Shown piece by piece: positions 5,350 through 14,781 of a stretch of DNA of 23,406 nucleotides. Where the stretch lies: IMG/VR virus record IMGVR_UViG_3300046660_000189, positions 1 through 23,406 of that record; one strand, 5' to 3'. This stretch comes from a virus. The first letter of the stretch is position 1. Every line of letters starts with the position of its first letter. Below the pieces are notes generated by a model. It made no database searches. It was not told the DNA's origin and was given only the letters and a program-made list of their open reading frames with translations. A program made the position numbers and the translations under genes.

Positions 5350-6329
5350 TACGCCGCCTCAAGATATGGTTCGACGCCGTTGAACCCGCCCTGCGTGAAC
5401 GGCGCTGACGTGGCGGGGTTGTTATCGACGATATGCAACCGCGGCTCATAGCCAGCAGCATAACTCTTGCCAGAGCTGGAATAGTTGGTGCCGGCGGAAC
5501 GGATGCCGAGCTTCCCATCCGAGATCACACCATCATGGCGACCGCGAGCGGCAACGACGGCGGCGGCGATGACATAACCGCCGGGGAGCGTGATGCCCGC
5601 ATGGGTTTGCCCCGCCTTGTTGGCAGAGGTCGAGATGGCGATAGCGGTGGCGTCGTTCAGCACCCCTTCGTTCACATCGGTATAGACCCCCGACGACGCC
5701 CCTGTGTTGGCCGCGCTGTTGCCGTTGAGCGCCGACGCCATAAGGTGGGTGTCACGAATATCGTAATTAGCACCCATGATCTGGGAGACGCGCGTTGCCG
5801 TCGTCGAAGCCGTGGCTGTATTTCCGGGGAATAATCGCACAGCGGTAATGGTGGTCTGGCCCCCGGACCAGCCGGTCCCGCTGGCAACAGAGGTGTTGTT
5901 CATGAAGACTTCAAACCCGCTGTTTAGATCAATGCGAATGACAAGAGTGGTCAGCGCGGAGTTGGCCAGCGTAAAAGTGGAACCTGCCGAAGCCCACGCG
6001 CCTGCCGTCCAATATTGCGGAGTGACAAGGTAGCTGACGATAGTCGTCCGGAACCGAAAGACTGGAGTAGCGCCGTTATACATTTCCATAAAAGAGTCCG
6101 TGCTAGCGGACGGATTTCCCCCCTGATAGATGTCGTATCTTAGCCAGAACGAGCCGGTCGCCGAAAAGGGCGGGGTTTCGATATACTGGCCCGTCGATCC
6201 TGCACCGATATGAATGGCGCTACTGACATAAGCGGTGTCGAACCGCCCTGACGTTGTATCGCCATCGGTTATTGCTGCGGTGGTCCGCTTGAATGCTGCC
6301 AGCGAGTTGCCCGCAAAATATTTGGTCAT
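5349..6329 (-). CDS. Tail fibre / lectin-like receptor-binding protein
   Basis: The 326-residue protein has an N-terminal half (about 20-185) with the strand pattern of a concanavalin-A-like jelly roll: 'GQYIETPPFSATGSFWLRYD', 'TTLVIRIDLNSGFEVFMNNT', 'ITAVRLFPGN'. The C-terminal half is Ala/Ser/Gly-rich and ends 'FTQGGFNGVEPYLEAA'. It lies after the DUF2793 protein and the hub, where adsorption proteins are encoded. The frame opens at 6347, but the ATG at 6329 overlaps the upstream stop by ATGA and is preferred. Host-surface glycan binding is inferred from fold pattern and position. Confidence 0.7.
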   Translation of the reverse strand: MTKYFAGNSLAAFKRTTAAITDGDTTSGRFDTAYVSSAIHIGAGSTGQYIETPPFSATGSFWLRYDIYQGGNPSASTDSFMEMYNGATPVFRFRTTIVSYLVTPQYWTAGAWASAGSTFTLANSALTTLVIRIDLNSGFEVFMNNTSVASGTGWSGGQTTITAVRLFPGNTATASTTATRVSQIMGANYDIRDTHLMASALNGNSAANTGASSGVYTDVNEGVLNDATAIAISTSANKAGQTHAGITLPGGYVIAAAVVAARGRHDGVISDGKLGIRSAGTNYSSSGKSYAAGYEPRLHIVDNNPATSAPFTQGGFNGVEPYLEAA

Positions 6330-7021
6330 GGGCGCGCTCCGATCCATGTCATGCTAGCGCCGGCCGCCGTGGCGTCGGGCGTAGCGGGGGCGGTGACGAG
6401 CAATTCATCACCGATGAGGCATGACAGCGCCCCGCCGGTCGTAACGGGCGTGAAGGCGCCGCCTGTCGATATGGTGACCGTTCCCACGGGGGTTCCGTTG
6501 ACCGCCACGTCCATGACAAAGCTGGACGTCGGGTTCGTGTCGATGTTGCCCTCGAAGCCCGCGAAGTCGTTGGCGAAGTCGATGTCCTCAACGAAGGTAT
6601 ATCGCGCGATGACGTAGGATGCGGTTGGCGTTTCCTCGAACCCGGTGCCGAGCGAGAAGGCTGTCGGGATCGGCGCGCTGCCGCTAATGTCCGTCCACGC
6701 GGCGCCGTCATATCGGATGCCGACGTCCTCATCATCGACATAGATAATCATCCCGGCCACGGCTTCCTTGAACGCCCATGCCGTCGAGATGCGAAGGGCG
6801 ATCTGACCTTCTTTTCCTGCCCATGCGCCTGTCGCCGTCGCCGCAATGAGATAGGCATCGCCATCGGCGGGGGAGCCGGGAGGATCATTCTCGCCGCGAT
6901 CGAGAACGCGCGCGCCCGCTGCGAAAAACTCCAGCCAACGCGTGTTTTCGTTGACCACGACTTCCGGGATCGCCTGCGACGATTCAAGTTCGGTGAGCGC
7001 CAGAATAGGCGTGTCGGTCAT
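6326..7021 (-). CDS. DUF2793-type tail appendage protein
   Basis: The 231-residue protein opens with 'TDTPILALTELESSQAIPEV' and continues 'RWLEFFAAGARVLDRGENDPPGSPADGDAYLIAATATGAWAGKEGQIAL', the hallmark of DUF2793 proteins found in GTA and phage tails. The second half (about 125-231) is a separate beta-rich domain with Thr/Gly-rich strands and no clear name. It is encoded directly after the hub with an 18-base gap that holds an AAAGGA ribosome site. It probably decorates the tail tip or joins the fibre to the hub. Confidence 0.85.
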   Translation of the reverse strand: MTDTPILALTELESSQAIPEVVVNENTRWLEFFAAGARVLDRGENDPPGSPADGDAYLIAATATGAWAGKEGQIALRISTAWAFKEAVAGMIIYVDDEDVGIRYDGAAWTDISGSAPIPTAFSLGTGFEETPTASYVIARYTFVEDIDFANDFAGFEGNIDTNPTSSFVMDVAVNGTPVGTVTISTGGAFTPVTTGGALSCLIGDELLVTAPATPDATAAGASMTWIGARP

Positions 7022-7039
7022 TCGATCATTCCTTTGGGT

Positions 7040-10000
7040 TTAGGCTGTGGCGAGGAAGCCGTCACCGACCGCCGCCGAGACTTGCGCGACGGTCCATGCG
7101 AGATCGCCGTCCATCACTTCGGCGCCGGTGTCCGTCGTCTGATTGGTAACGGTCCAGAGATAAGCGGGGCTCGTCACAGTCTTGACGTCCGAGGCCACGC
7201 CATCGCCTACGGTCAGGTGATATTCTTCGGTTGCCTCGCCGAGCGCGATCGGGGTTCCCGACGTCCATGCCCCGCCAACGCGAGTGCGGCGTGACCACGA
7301 GAAAGACCAGTCGCCGGTTGCGGGGTCTTTGACCGCCTCCAGATGGACGGGTGCATAGGGCTTGAGGCTGTTTCCCTCGAAGTTCGATAGCGTGATGGGG
7401 AAGCCGCTGGTCCGTCCAGACGTGATCGCCATGAACGAAAGCTCGGTGCCGACCTCAGACAGCCCCAGCGTCTCATCCTGCACGGTATCGAGCAAGATGA
7501 ATTGATCGCTGGCCGCATGAAGTTCGGCGGCCCATTCCGTGCCACGGCGCCCGCGTTTGAAGCCTGACACGGTGTAGGTCTTGTCCGTGACTAGTTCGGC
7601 CGTGGTGAATTGCAGCACTTCCCAGCGCCCCAAGTTCCCGATCGCGATCAGGTTCAACAGCGGGTCGGCGTTCGCAGCGGCTTCGGTGCAGCCGATCAGT
7701 TCCCCGATTTGCAGGGTCACGGTCATCTCGGTGCCGCGGTCCCAAAGGTTCGGGTTGGCGTACGGCATAGCCTCAGCGACATAGCCCCAGGTCGCGGGCG
7801 ACGATGACGGCACGCTCGCCAGCTCGTCCGAATATTCCCCATCCGTCTCCTGATAGATGATCGCCCCCGGCCAAGTCCCATCGGCATAGGGGGCCGCGGC
7901 GACGTAGAGCAGGGGAGAGGCGTTTTCGTCGCTGTCTGTCAGCAAGGGGACGTCGAGGACGAAGCCCTTGGAGATCAGCGGAACGACAATGATGGAAGGA
8001 TCGCGCCCGTCGAACCCGGCCCCCGCCGTGCCGTCGAGCGTCGCGAGGCTGCTATGGTCATAGCGCCATTCGGTTTCGATGGTGTCGTCTGCCTTGACCA
8101 GCATCCGGGTCGCGCGGGCGGTAATGATGGCGCCGTCCAGTTCGATGGTGCGGACGTCGCCCGGTTCGAGGCCAAGGTTCTGCGCGGTCAGGGAGAACAT
8201 CGGTTGCTTGCGCTCGTTCCACTGGCGGCGAAAATATCGCTCGGCGAGCTGCGCCGCCTCGTCCACGTCGAGCGCCAGCGTGGTCAGGTCCAGCTTCTGC
8301 TCGCCGCGTGCGTCGGTGGTATCGAGCGGGCGAGAAGCGCGCTTGCTGTTCGGCTGTTGATCGGCATCCACGTCGGCGAAGTCGATGACCAGCGCCAAGG
8401 GCAGCTCCGACGACTGGCGCACCTTCACGGTATAGCGGGGGTCACCGACGAAGCGCGCGGTTGCCAGCGTTGCGCCGGCAGGAACGCCCGTCCGCTTCAA
8501 ACCCTGAATCGTCCAGTCGTGCGGGCGAATGTCGCTGTCGAAGGCGTCAAGCAACGGTTCGACCTTGTTGCTGGCCTGCCCGCGCGTGACGCTCCAGCCG
8601 CTTACGGTCTGGTCGAGCGCGCTGAAATTATGGTCGGCAATTCCGCATCCGTCCGCCACGTCGGAAACGATGTCGCCGAGATGGACGCCGCTGTTTCCAA
8701 TGCGGTCGAGGTAACGGAACGCGATTTCAAACCCGAATAGGTCGGCGCCGATGAGCGCGTGGTTGATCGGGTCGTAGATCAGACCGTCGTCGCGATTCAG
8801 AACCCAATCGCTCGTGTCAATCGTGCGAACGATAGTCAGCGTCGAAAGCGACACCTCGTTGTCATTGAGCCAGATGGTGGTCGAGCCGGGCGGGAGGTTG
8901 GCGAACTGCTTGTCGGTGTTGTAAACCCATAGCGTGATGGTCAACGAATTGGTGATCGAACCGTCAGCGGGATCGATGGAATAGAGATTGCCGTCTGTCC
9001 CATAGCCCCAAGCGAGGACGAAATTTCCGGTAACTGGATCGCAGCACGCCGCGACGTTGCCCAAATAATTTCCGACTTCTGGCAGCCCGGCGATCACGAG
9101 GAATTGCGGCCCCGTGTCCTCGATCGTCACAACGCGGTAAAAATAGGCTGTGGTCGTGTCGAGATCGATCGAGTGACCGACAGACCAGATATTGCCCGCG
9201 TTGTCGGTGAAATACCCCATCGGGTTCCAGTTGATGCCAGTGCTGTCGAGCATCCGCCATTCGGCGCCGTCGATGTAGAAACGGCTCAGACTGGAAAACG
9301 GGATGGTCAGCCAATGCTCGTCTCCGTCGCCGTCTGCGAGGACGCGGACCTCTTGCTGACCGCGCGTCGGGCCGTGGTCTTGAATGACATCGACGGAGGT
9401 GCCGTCTGCGGAGAAGCGAAGCACGCGCTCATTGTCGCCGCTGATCGCGAGGAAGCGACCGTCCGCATACATTCCAAGCCGCGAGGACAAATTGATCGTG
9501 GAGGGCAGGACGCCAGAGATCATCCGCGCGCGGGCAGCGGTGTCCCAGATTTCATAGTCGCCATCGGTCGATGCCCACATGAAGCGCGAATAATCGGTCG
9601 AGAAAGTGAAGTTCCAGAGCCGGTGCGGCGGCGACGTGACAACCGAGAATATCTCATAAGGATATTCAGGATCGGCGCTGCTCACAATCTCGACTGAGAC
9701 TTGCGGGATGCGGTTGCCGATCTTCTCTAGCGGAATGTCCTTGAGCATGATGTAGGGCGTGCCGCGATAGGCCGGGCAGCTTCCCTCCCCATGCTTGGCC
9801 TCGATCGTCGCCTGCATCCGGGGATCGGGCATCTGGTCTTCGGTGCCGAGATAGATGGCGATGCGCTCGGAAATGTCCCCGCCGTTCGAGCCGAAGTCAA
9901 AGGGAGTAACGGGACCGGCGCCCGACAGGTCATAGACAAGATGGCTGTCGAACCAGATGCGGCGCACCGCGGCGATCTCGTGCCCAGCTAGTGCGACCGC

Positions 10001-10267
10001 CCACGTTCCGTAGTAGGTATATTCATTGTATTTCCCGCCCTTGGTTTTGCGGCGGCGCTTCACCTCTTTCAGGTCTTCGGCGAAAAAGATCGGCACTTCG
10101 AGGCGGCGCATTCCCCAGACGTCGTGAAGCGCCGTGCCATAGTCGGCGCCGGTCACTTTGAGATTGTCGAGACGCGGGCCTTCGATCTTGCGCGACATGG
10201 TCAAGGCCATGTTCGCGGCAGTCAGGGCCACCGTGATCGCGGCTTTGGCGACGAAGTTAAGAGGCAT
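7040..10267 (-). CDS. Tail hub / host-specificity protein with beta-propeller-like insertion
   Basis: The 1075-residue protein is the largest of the operon and follows the DUF2460, DUF2163 and NlpC/P60 genes, the position of GTA gp15 and lambda J. Residues 1-200 have a hydrophobic start and hub-like strands ('YGTWAVALAGHEIAAVRRIW', 'KIGNRIPQVSVEIVS'). Residues about 525-760 fit the Phage-tail_3 hub domain ('NSGVHLGDIVSDVADGCGI', 'VSGWSVTRG'). The C-terminal third is beta-rich. Between these parts, about 205-522 (roughly 8702-9655) contains blade-like repeats such as 'DYSRFMWASTDGDYEIWDT' and 'NAGNIWSVGHSIDLDTT'. Its start overlaps the preceding stop by 11 bases. Hub role is confident; the propeller is inferred. 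Confidence 0.87.
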   Translation of the reverse strand: MPLNFVAKAAITVALTAANMALTMSRKIEGPRLDNLKVTGADYGTALHDVWGMRRLEVPIFFAEDLKEVKRRRKTKGGKYNEYTYYGTWAVALAGHEIAAVRRIWFDSHLVYDLSGAGPVTPFDFGSNGGDISERIAIYLGTEDQMPDPRMQATIEAKHGEGSCPAYRGTPYIMLKDIPLEKIGNRIPQVSVEIVSSADPEYPYEIFSVVTSPPHRLWNFTFSTDYSRFMWASTDGDYEIWDTAARARMISGVLPSTINLSSRLGMYADGRFLAISGDNERVLRFSADGTSVDVIQDHGPTRGQQEVRVLADGDGDEHWLTIPFSSLSRFYIDGAEWRMLDSTGINWNPMGYFTDNAGNIWSVGHSIDLDTTTAYFYRVVTIEDTGPQFLVIAGLPEVGNYLGNVAACCDPVTGNFVLAWGYGTDGNLYSIDPADGSITNSLTITLWVYNTDKQFANLPPGSTTIWLNDNEVSLSTLTIVRTIDTSDWVLNRDDGLIYDPINHALIGADLFGFEIAFRYLDRIGNSGVHLGDIVSDVADGCGIADHNFSALDQTVSGWSVTRGQASNKVEPLLDAFDSDIRPHDWTIQGLKRTGVPAGATLATARFVGDPRYTVKVRQSSELPLALVIDFADVDADQQPNSKRASRPLDTTDARGEQKLDLTTLALDVDEAAQLAERYFRRQWNERKQPMFSLTAQNLGLEPGDVRTIELDGAIITARATRMLVKADDTIETEWRYDHSSLATLDGTAGAGFDGRDPSIIVVPLISKGFVLDVPLLTDSDENASPLLYVAAAPYADGTWPGAIIYQETDGEYSDELASVPSSSPATWGYVAEAMPYANPNLWDRGTEMTVTLQIGELIGCTEAAANADPLLNLIAIGNLGRWEVLQFTTAELVTDKTYTVSGFKRGRRGTEWAAELHAASDQFILLDTVQDETLGLSEVGTELSFMAITSGRTSGFPITLSNFEGNSLKPYAPVHLEAVKDPATGDWSFSWSRRTRVGGAWTSGTPIALGEATEEYHLTVGDGVASDVKTVTSPAYLWTVTNQTTDTGAEVMDGDLAWTVAQVSAAVGDGFLATA

Positions 10268-10685
10268 CGTCTTCCTTCCATCGCCAGATTGAATGAACCA
10301 TGTCGCGGGTGACCCGGACGGGCATCACCTTCATCGGTCCATCATGGAGGGCCTGAATCGTCCGCGTCGGCTTTCCTGCGATGGGCGCGGCGATGGCGAG
10401 GTGTTGCGGCTTGTGGTTGACCTTGAGCAGCAGAACGTCGCCGGGCAGGATGTCCGTCGCCCGGTCGAACAGGGCCGCGAGGCCGCGTTGCAGGCGGCGC
10501 GCGTCAACCTTGAAGCCGTAGTCCCCGGCAATTGCGTGCAGGCTGTCGCCCTCGCTACGGCCACACGCCTTCGCCACGCCCGCGATCAGGCCCTTGCAGT
10601 CGCATCCCGCCTTGACGCGGCCCTGCCATTTGAAGGGCGCGCCGATCCATGCTTCCGCCTCCACGGCGATCATGTCGCCGATCAT
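10257..10685 (-). CDS. NlpC/P60-family tail peptidoglycan hydrolase
   Basis: The 142-residue protein has the signature of phage and GTA NlpC/P60 cell-wall peptidases: 'EAWIGAPFKWQGRVKAGCDC' followed by KGL, with catalytic Cys30, and 'PQHLAIA' with His95. It should cut peptide cross-links so the tail can pass the murein during DNA entry. No signal peptide is present, consistent with delivery as part of the tail tip. Its start forms an ATGA overlap with the DUF2163 gene and its stop overlaps the hub start, the same gene order as GTA g13-g14-g15. Confidence 0.92.
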   Translation of the reverse strand: MIGDMIAVEAEAWIGAPFKWQGRVKAGCDCKGLIAGVAKACGRSEGDSLHAIAGDYGFKVDARRLQRGLAALFDRATDILPGDVLLLKVNHKPQHLAIAAPIAGKPTRTIQALHDGPMKVMPVRVTRDMVHSIWRWKEDDAS

Positions 10686-11581
10686 CCTCCGGGGTTCGGA
10701 TATTTCAGCACTTGGTCAGTGCCAGGAACGTCGGGGAAGCCGCGGAAGGGCAGGGCGTCACCGCCCATGACCATGCAAGCGGCACGGGTTTTAGAGACGC
10801 CCGTGGCAGGGTCATAGCAGCCTTGCCGAAGGGTCAGGGTGTCACCGATCTCAGGCGGCTGCGCCAGCTCGGTCCACAGCACGATCGCACCGGCCGCCGA
10901 CCAGTCCGAAATCTCGACGGGCCGCGTGCCGATCAGCGCGCCGCTGGTGAATAGAACCGTGCCTTTGTTGAAGAAGTTGTCGGCATAGGCCCCGGCGAAG
11001 CTGACCGTGATAAGCCGGTCGTTGGTGACCGCCGTAACGGTGGCGGCGACCTCGATGCGCGTGCGGTCGCAAAAACCGACGCCATAATCATTCTCGCAAT
11101 AGGGGGTGACGAGGCGCCCGGTTTCCTGAGCGAACTTGCTGATTTCCGAATTGATCGTCAGCTTGAAGCGACTACCCACGACTTCGGGCAGCACGACGTA
11201 GCCCCGTTGCAGCTTGATCGCGCCCGAGCCCAGGCTCTTCCAATTGACCTGAAAAAAGTGGGCAACAGCGTCGTCGAACCGGCCGCCGAGAATAGCGGCC
11301 TTGGTGACGTGCCACGGTTCGGTCGCGACTTCGACCAGCGGGCCGGTGACCTCAACGTCGTCGGCGCCAAAGCCGGTGGACAGGGCAAGGTCGCTCGCCG
11401 TGATACCTGTTCGGGGCGAGTAGGAATCGACGCCAGCGCCAATGTCATAGGACAGCGCCCGGTCATGGTCGGTCACTGCGATGACGGTGCCGTCGTTGAG
11501 CGCGAGGCGCAGCATCCGGCAGCGGGTGTGCGTTGCGGAAGCAAGGTGCGACGCCATGCCGACGCTGAGATCGCGGCTCAC
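10682..11581 (-). CDS. DUF2163/BR0599 tail hub-assembly protein (GTA gp13-like)
   Basis: The 299-residue protein matches the DUF2163 plus Phage_BR0599 layout. The N-terminal half covers 'CRMLRLALNDGTVIAVTDHD' and 'YSPRTGITASDLALSTGFGADDVEV'. The C-terminal domain has four cysteines, Cys162 and Cys171 in 'YCENDYGVGFCDR' and Cys255 and Cys269 in 'GCYDPATGVSKTRAAC'. The analogous lambda tail-tip protein L carries a 4Fe-4S cluster, so a metal cluster here is a fair inference. It starts at GTG in a GTGA overlap with the DUF2460 gene. It should join the tail tube end to the hub. Confidence 0.9.
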   Translation of the reverse strand: MSRDLSVGMASHLASATHTRCRMLRLALNDGTVIAVTDHDRALSYDIGAGVDSYSPRTGITASDLALSTGFGADDVEVTGPLVEVATEPWHVTKAAILGGRFDDAVAHFFQVNWKSLGSGAIKLQRGYVVLPEVVGSRFKLTINSEISKFAQETGRLVTPYCENDYGVGFCDRTRIEVAATVTAVTNDRLITVSFAGAYADNFFNKGTVLFTSGALIGTRPVEISDWSAAGAIVLWTELAQPPEIGDTLTLRQGCYDPATGVSKTRAACMVMGGDALPFRGFPDVPGTDQVLKYPNPGG

Positions 11582-12180
11582 TCCTTCACCTCGACGAGCG
11601 CCAGCGTTTCGATATGCTCCAGAAACTCGGCCATACCGGTCGCCTCGAACGACCCTTCAAATCGGACAGGAATATCGTAGAGGCCCGACACGCTGATCGC
11701 CTGTGTGCCTGTCGGGCTGGAGAACGTCAGGACGCCGGTCGCATAATTGATGGAATAGCCCGCCCCCGTAACCACGCCGTTCAATTTCACGACCAGCGGC
11801 GAGACGGGGCGCGTGACGTTCCGCACCTGAGACTGCCCGCCCACCGTCCAAGTCTTCGTGATCTGGAACGCGGTCGTCACGCCGTCCTTCGATCCGATGA
11901 CCTCGTCTTCAAGGGCGCTGTTCACCGGGTCCCAATCGCGGAAGCGAAAGGCGATGGCGCCGCGCGAGGCTTTCCACATTTCCTTGACCGCGAGCGCGAT
12001 CGTGCCGTCATAGTCGGACGCGGGGTAGCTGATGTCATAAGCCAGCTCGTTTTGCGCATGGCGAATGTTGGCGACCTCAAAGCCGCCATCGGTCTTGACG
12101 ATCGTTGTTCCCGGTTCGCTTTCGCGGCGGGTGGCGTTGATTTCGACCTGTTCGGGCAGGCGCTGGTCAATGAAGGTCAT
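11578..12180 (-). CDS. DUF2460 distal tail protein (GTA gp12-like)
   Basis: The 200-residue length is normal for DUF2460. Features are 'FIDQRLPEQVEINATRRESE', 'TTIVKTDGGFEVANIRHAQN', the central 'FRFRDWDPVNS', and the late 'VKLNGVVTGAGYSINYATGV' with 'LTFSSPTGTQAI'. In GTA particles this protein forms the distal ring under the tube. It lies directly after the tape measure (ATGA overlap at 12177-12180) and before DUF2163, as in GTA clusters. No oddities are seen. Confidence 0.92.
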   Translation of the reverse strand: MTFIDQRLPEQVEINATRRESEPGTTIVKTDGGFEVANIRHAQNELAYDISYPASDYDGTIALAVKEMWKASRGAIAFRFRDWDPVNSALEDEVIGSKDGVTTAFQITKTWTVGGQSQVRNVTRPVSPLVVKLNGVVTGAGYSINYATGVLTFSSPTGTQAISVSGLYDIPVRFEGSFEATGMAEFLEHIETLALVEVKE

Positions 12181-14441
12181 ACGCCCGTGGGTCCGTTCAT
12201 TTCCTGTCGGAAGCGGCGTGCCGCCTGCGATCCTGCCTCGCGAGCCTGTCCGGCGTTCGTGATGCCGGGGAAGACGAAGGTGGGCTTAAAGACTTGCTGT
12301 CCCCCGCCCATGAGGTCGCCCAATTCGTCGTTGGCGATGATGCGGCGGCCCGGATCGAGATCGATCAATTCGGGGCCGCGCTCACCGACAAGAGCAAGGC
12401 CGCGAGGCGTGTAGTTCGTCCCGTTCGCAAAGCCGGGGATGCCCGCGAGGCCGCCGCCCAAGCTGGAACCGGCCGCCGCTGGTCCAGCCCCACCCAGCCC
12501 GAGCATCCCCGCGAGCGGAGCGATGATCGCCCGCTGGATCGCGAGGCGCAGAAGGTCCGATAGGATCGACTGCAAGATGGTGTGAGCCGTATCGCCGAGA
12601 GACTGAAAATTGACGATGGCGTTGACCAGTTCGTCATTCAGTTGCTCTAGCCCATTGATCTTTATTTGATCGACCGCCTCGTTGATCTGCTCCGGGGACT
12701 GGCGAAGGTTTCGCAGATAGGCTTCGGCCTGCGTCTCGCTCGAACGGCTGACAGCCGCGCGCTCGCCTGCATTGAGGGCGTCGAGACTATTGAGGATGGC
12801 TTGAGCTTTGTCCTTCTCGGCTTTGCTCGCGATCTTGCTGTCAACGACCATCTGGAGCTGGTTGCGGCGATACTGCTGCTCCAGGTCGAGTATCTGGAGC
12901 GCAAGCGCCTTCCGTTCCGATTGTGTGTCCGCCATGTCATAGGCGTTGCGAAGGGCGTCACGCTGAGCGTCGAACTGGACTTGCGCCGTGTCCGCCGCCT
13001 GCTTTTCGATCTCTTCCTGTTCCTCGCGCCAGATGGCCGTCCCATAGAGCGATTGCTTTGCTTCGATCAGTAGGCCGGTGTCCTCGTCGTAGACGGCTTG
13101 CTGCCCATAGAGCTTTTCAACGATCTCCATGCGCGCGGCGGCTTCCGCCTTCGTGATCTCCTTCTTGCGCAGTGCCTCGTCGATGTCGGAAACCCGGCCC
13201 TCGCGTTCGAGGCTCAAGGCGTCCCGTTGCAGTTCGGCGCGCTCTTCCGCCGAAGTGGTGAGCTGTTCCCGCGCCCGGATTTCCTCCAGAAGTAGCGAGC
13301 GCATTTCCTGTTCTTCGCGAAACTTCTGGTCGAGCGGGTCAGGGCCTTTGGGGCCGGACGATCGGCTGCCCCCGGCCTTCTTCCCCGACGACGCGTTTGC
13401 AACGCCTTCCGCCGTGGCGGGCGCGCTCGGCTTGGTCGGTGCCATCGCTGCTTCGGTTAGGCGACTGTCACCAAAGGCCCGGCCCCCGCCACGTCCGCCC
13501 TTCGGCTTCGGCTTCTTGTTGCCCGATCGACCAACGGAAAAGATGGACCCAGTATAGGGAGTGCCGCCGCGGTTTTGGCGTTGGATGCGGATATTCTCTT
13601 CCGCCGCATTCGGGCCACCGGCAGCATCGCGCCACTTGCGCCACGCAATCAGGGCATCGCTCGCGGCGTCGGTCAGCCGGATAAGCTGGTCGACTAGGAC
13701 GCCGATCGCAGCGGCGTTCTGCGCAACGGCGTTCGAAATCTTTGCCGAGAGAACCTGTTTCAGCTCGGCGATCTTGTCGGCGGTTTCGTCCGCGTCCTGA
13801 ATCGCTTTCTCGCTCAGCACCAAGCCGAGCCGGTGCGCAGCGTCCCGGAGCTGATTGACGCCGGCCGCTCCATTTGCGAGCAACGGAGCAAGCTTCTGAC
13901 CGGCCTTGCCGAATAGATCGACGAGGATTGCAGCACGTTCGGCGGGCGAGTGGATTTTCTTCAAGCCCTCCGCGATCAGCGGGATAGTCTCGCCAGCGTC
14001 CCGGACATTGCCGTTCGCATCACGGACGGTGATGCCAAGGAGCTTGAGGGCGTCGGTTGGCGCCTTGGCCCCCATCGCGGCATCGCCGAGACGGCGGGTG
14101 AGCTGCGAAAGCGCCTGATCCATCTCGCCTTGTTCGATGCCGGTTTGCGTCGCGGCATACCGATATTCTTGCAGGGCCTTCGTGGTCACGCCGAGTTGCT
14201 GCGATACCTCGCCGAGCGATGAGGCGTAATCGAGCCCGGCCTTGGTCACGCGCACAAGCTCGCCGATGGCGAACGCCCCCAGCATCGCGACGAACGCGCC
14301 CTTGATGGCCGTGCCCGCGCGAAGGACGTGCTTCTCCAGTCCGGTGACTTCTTTCTTCGCCCGGCTGCTGCCTTTCTCCAAGGCGGCGGTTTCAAGTCCG
14401 AGGTGGACACTGAGGCGGGCGATGACGTCGCCAAGGGCCAT
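12177..14441 (-). CDS. Tail tape measure protein
   Basis: The 754-residue protein is helical and Ala-rich, with a hydrophobic segment near 42-64 ('GTAIKGAFVAMLGAFAIGEL') and TMP-type text 'LGVTTKALQEYRYAATQTGI'. Long coiled coil spans about 375-590 and a Gly-rich linker follows. The C-terminus has 'RGLALVGERGPELIDL', a frequent tape-measure ending. Using 0.15 nm per residue the tail would be about 113 nm, an estimate from family behaviour. Two in-frame ATGs exist: at 14447 the AAGGAG touches the start codon with no spacing, whereas at 14441 it is six bases away, so 14441 is chosen. It follows the chaperone genes, as usual. Confidence 0.92.
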   Translation of the reverse strand: MALGDVIARLSVHLGLETAALEKGSSRAKKEVTGLEKHVLRAGTAIKGAFVAMLGAFAIGELVRVTKAGLDYASSLGEVSQQLGVTTKALQEYRYAATQTGIEQGEMDQALSQLTRRLGDAAMGAKAPTDALKLLGITVRDANGNVRDAGETIPLIAEGLKKIHSPAERAAILVDLFGKAGQKLAPLLANGAAGVNQLRDAAHRLGLVLSEKAIQDADETADKIAELKQVLSAKISNAVAQNAAAIGVLVDQLIRLTDAASDALIAWRKWRDAAGGPNAAEENIRIQRQNRGGTPYTGSIFSVGRSGNKKPKPKGGRGGGRAFGDSRLTEAAMAPTKPSAPATAEGVANASSGKKAGGSRSSGPKGPDPLDQKFREEQEMRSLLLEEIRAREQLTTSAEERAELQRDALSLEREGRVSDIDEALRKKEITKAEAAARMEIVEKLYGQQAVYDEDTGLLIEAKQSLYGTAIWREEQEEIEKQAADTAQVQFDAQRDALRNAYDMADTQSERKALALQILDLEQQYRRNQLQMVVDSKIASKAEKDKAQAILNSLDALNAGERAAVSRSSETQAEAYLRNLRQSPEQINEAVDQIKINGLEQLNDELVNAIVNFQSLGDTAHTILQSILSDLLRLAIQRAIIAPLAGMLGLGGAGPAAAGSSLGGGLAGIPGFANGTNYTPRGLALVGERGPELIDLDPGRRIIANDELGDLMGGGQQVFKPTFVFPGITNAGQAREAGSQAARRFRQEMNGPTGV

Positions 14442-14544
14442 ATCCATCTCCTTGTAAGGTGTGCCGTGGCGGCACAGCGATTGCCCCTCGCGCCATCAAG
14501 AATTGCGCCCTATCGTGCGCGCCTCGTTGGGAGTGGGAACAGCA

Positions 14545-14781
14545 ATGCGGGGCATTCTGAAAGAGATCGCGAACGCGCTATATTTGTTCACGGTGATTGG
14601 CGGCGGGCTCGCCGCGTGGGTGGTCTTCAATTCGCTTATGGCGATGGGCGAATATGGTCAGCCTGACTATTCGGCCCTCATCGCGGTCACGCTACCGATC
14701 ATTCCCTACTGCATGGCGCGCGCGGTCGATGGGATGCGCCGGAACTATTATCCCTCAGCGCCAGAGGTCGGCGAAGGCTGA
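14545..14781 (+). CDS. Rightward two-helix membrane protein inside the tail operon (moron-like)
   Basis: The 78-residue protein reads against the late operon. It has two predicted membrane helices, about residues 13-34 ('YLFTVIGGGLAAWVVFNSLM') and 44-62 ('ALIAVTLPIIPYCMARAVDG'); 'IPYCMARAV' resembles small inner-membrane proteins common in bacteria. The ATG at 14545 is preceded by a purine-rich GGGAGTGGGAA; the frame is open upstream to 14461 but lacks membrane-protein character there. Its 3' end overlaps the chaperone frame by 34 bases, convergently. Placement between chaperone and tape measure on the opposite strand is typical of a moron expressed in the lysogen, perhaps for exclusion. No good promoter or terminator is visible. 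Confidence 0.65.
   Translation: MRGILKEIANALYLFTVIGGGLAAWVVFNSLMAMGEYGQPDYSALIAVTLPIIPYCMARAVDGMRRNYYPSAPEVGEG

Noticed and set aside
14442-14447. First ATG of the tape measure frame as the start
   Set aside because: The AAGGAG touches this codon with no spacing, while the ATG at 14441 has a six-base gap.
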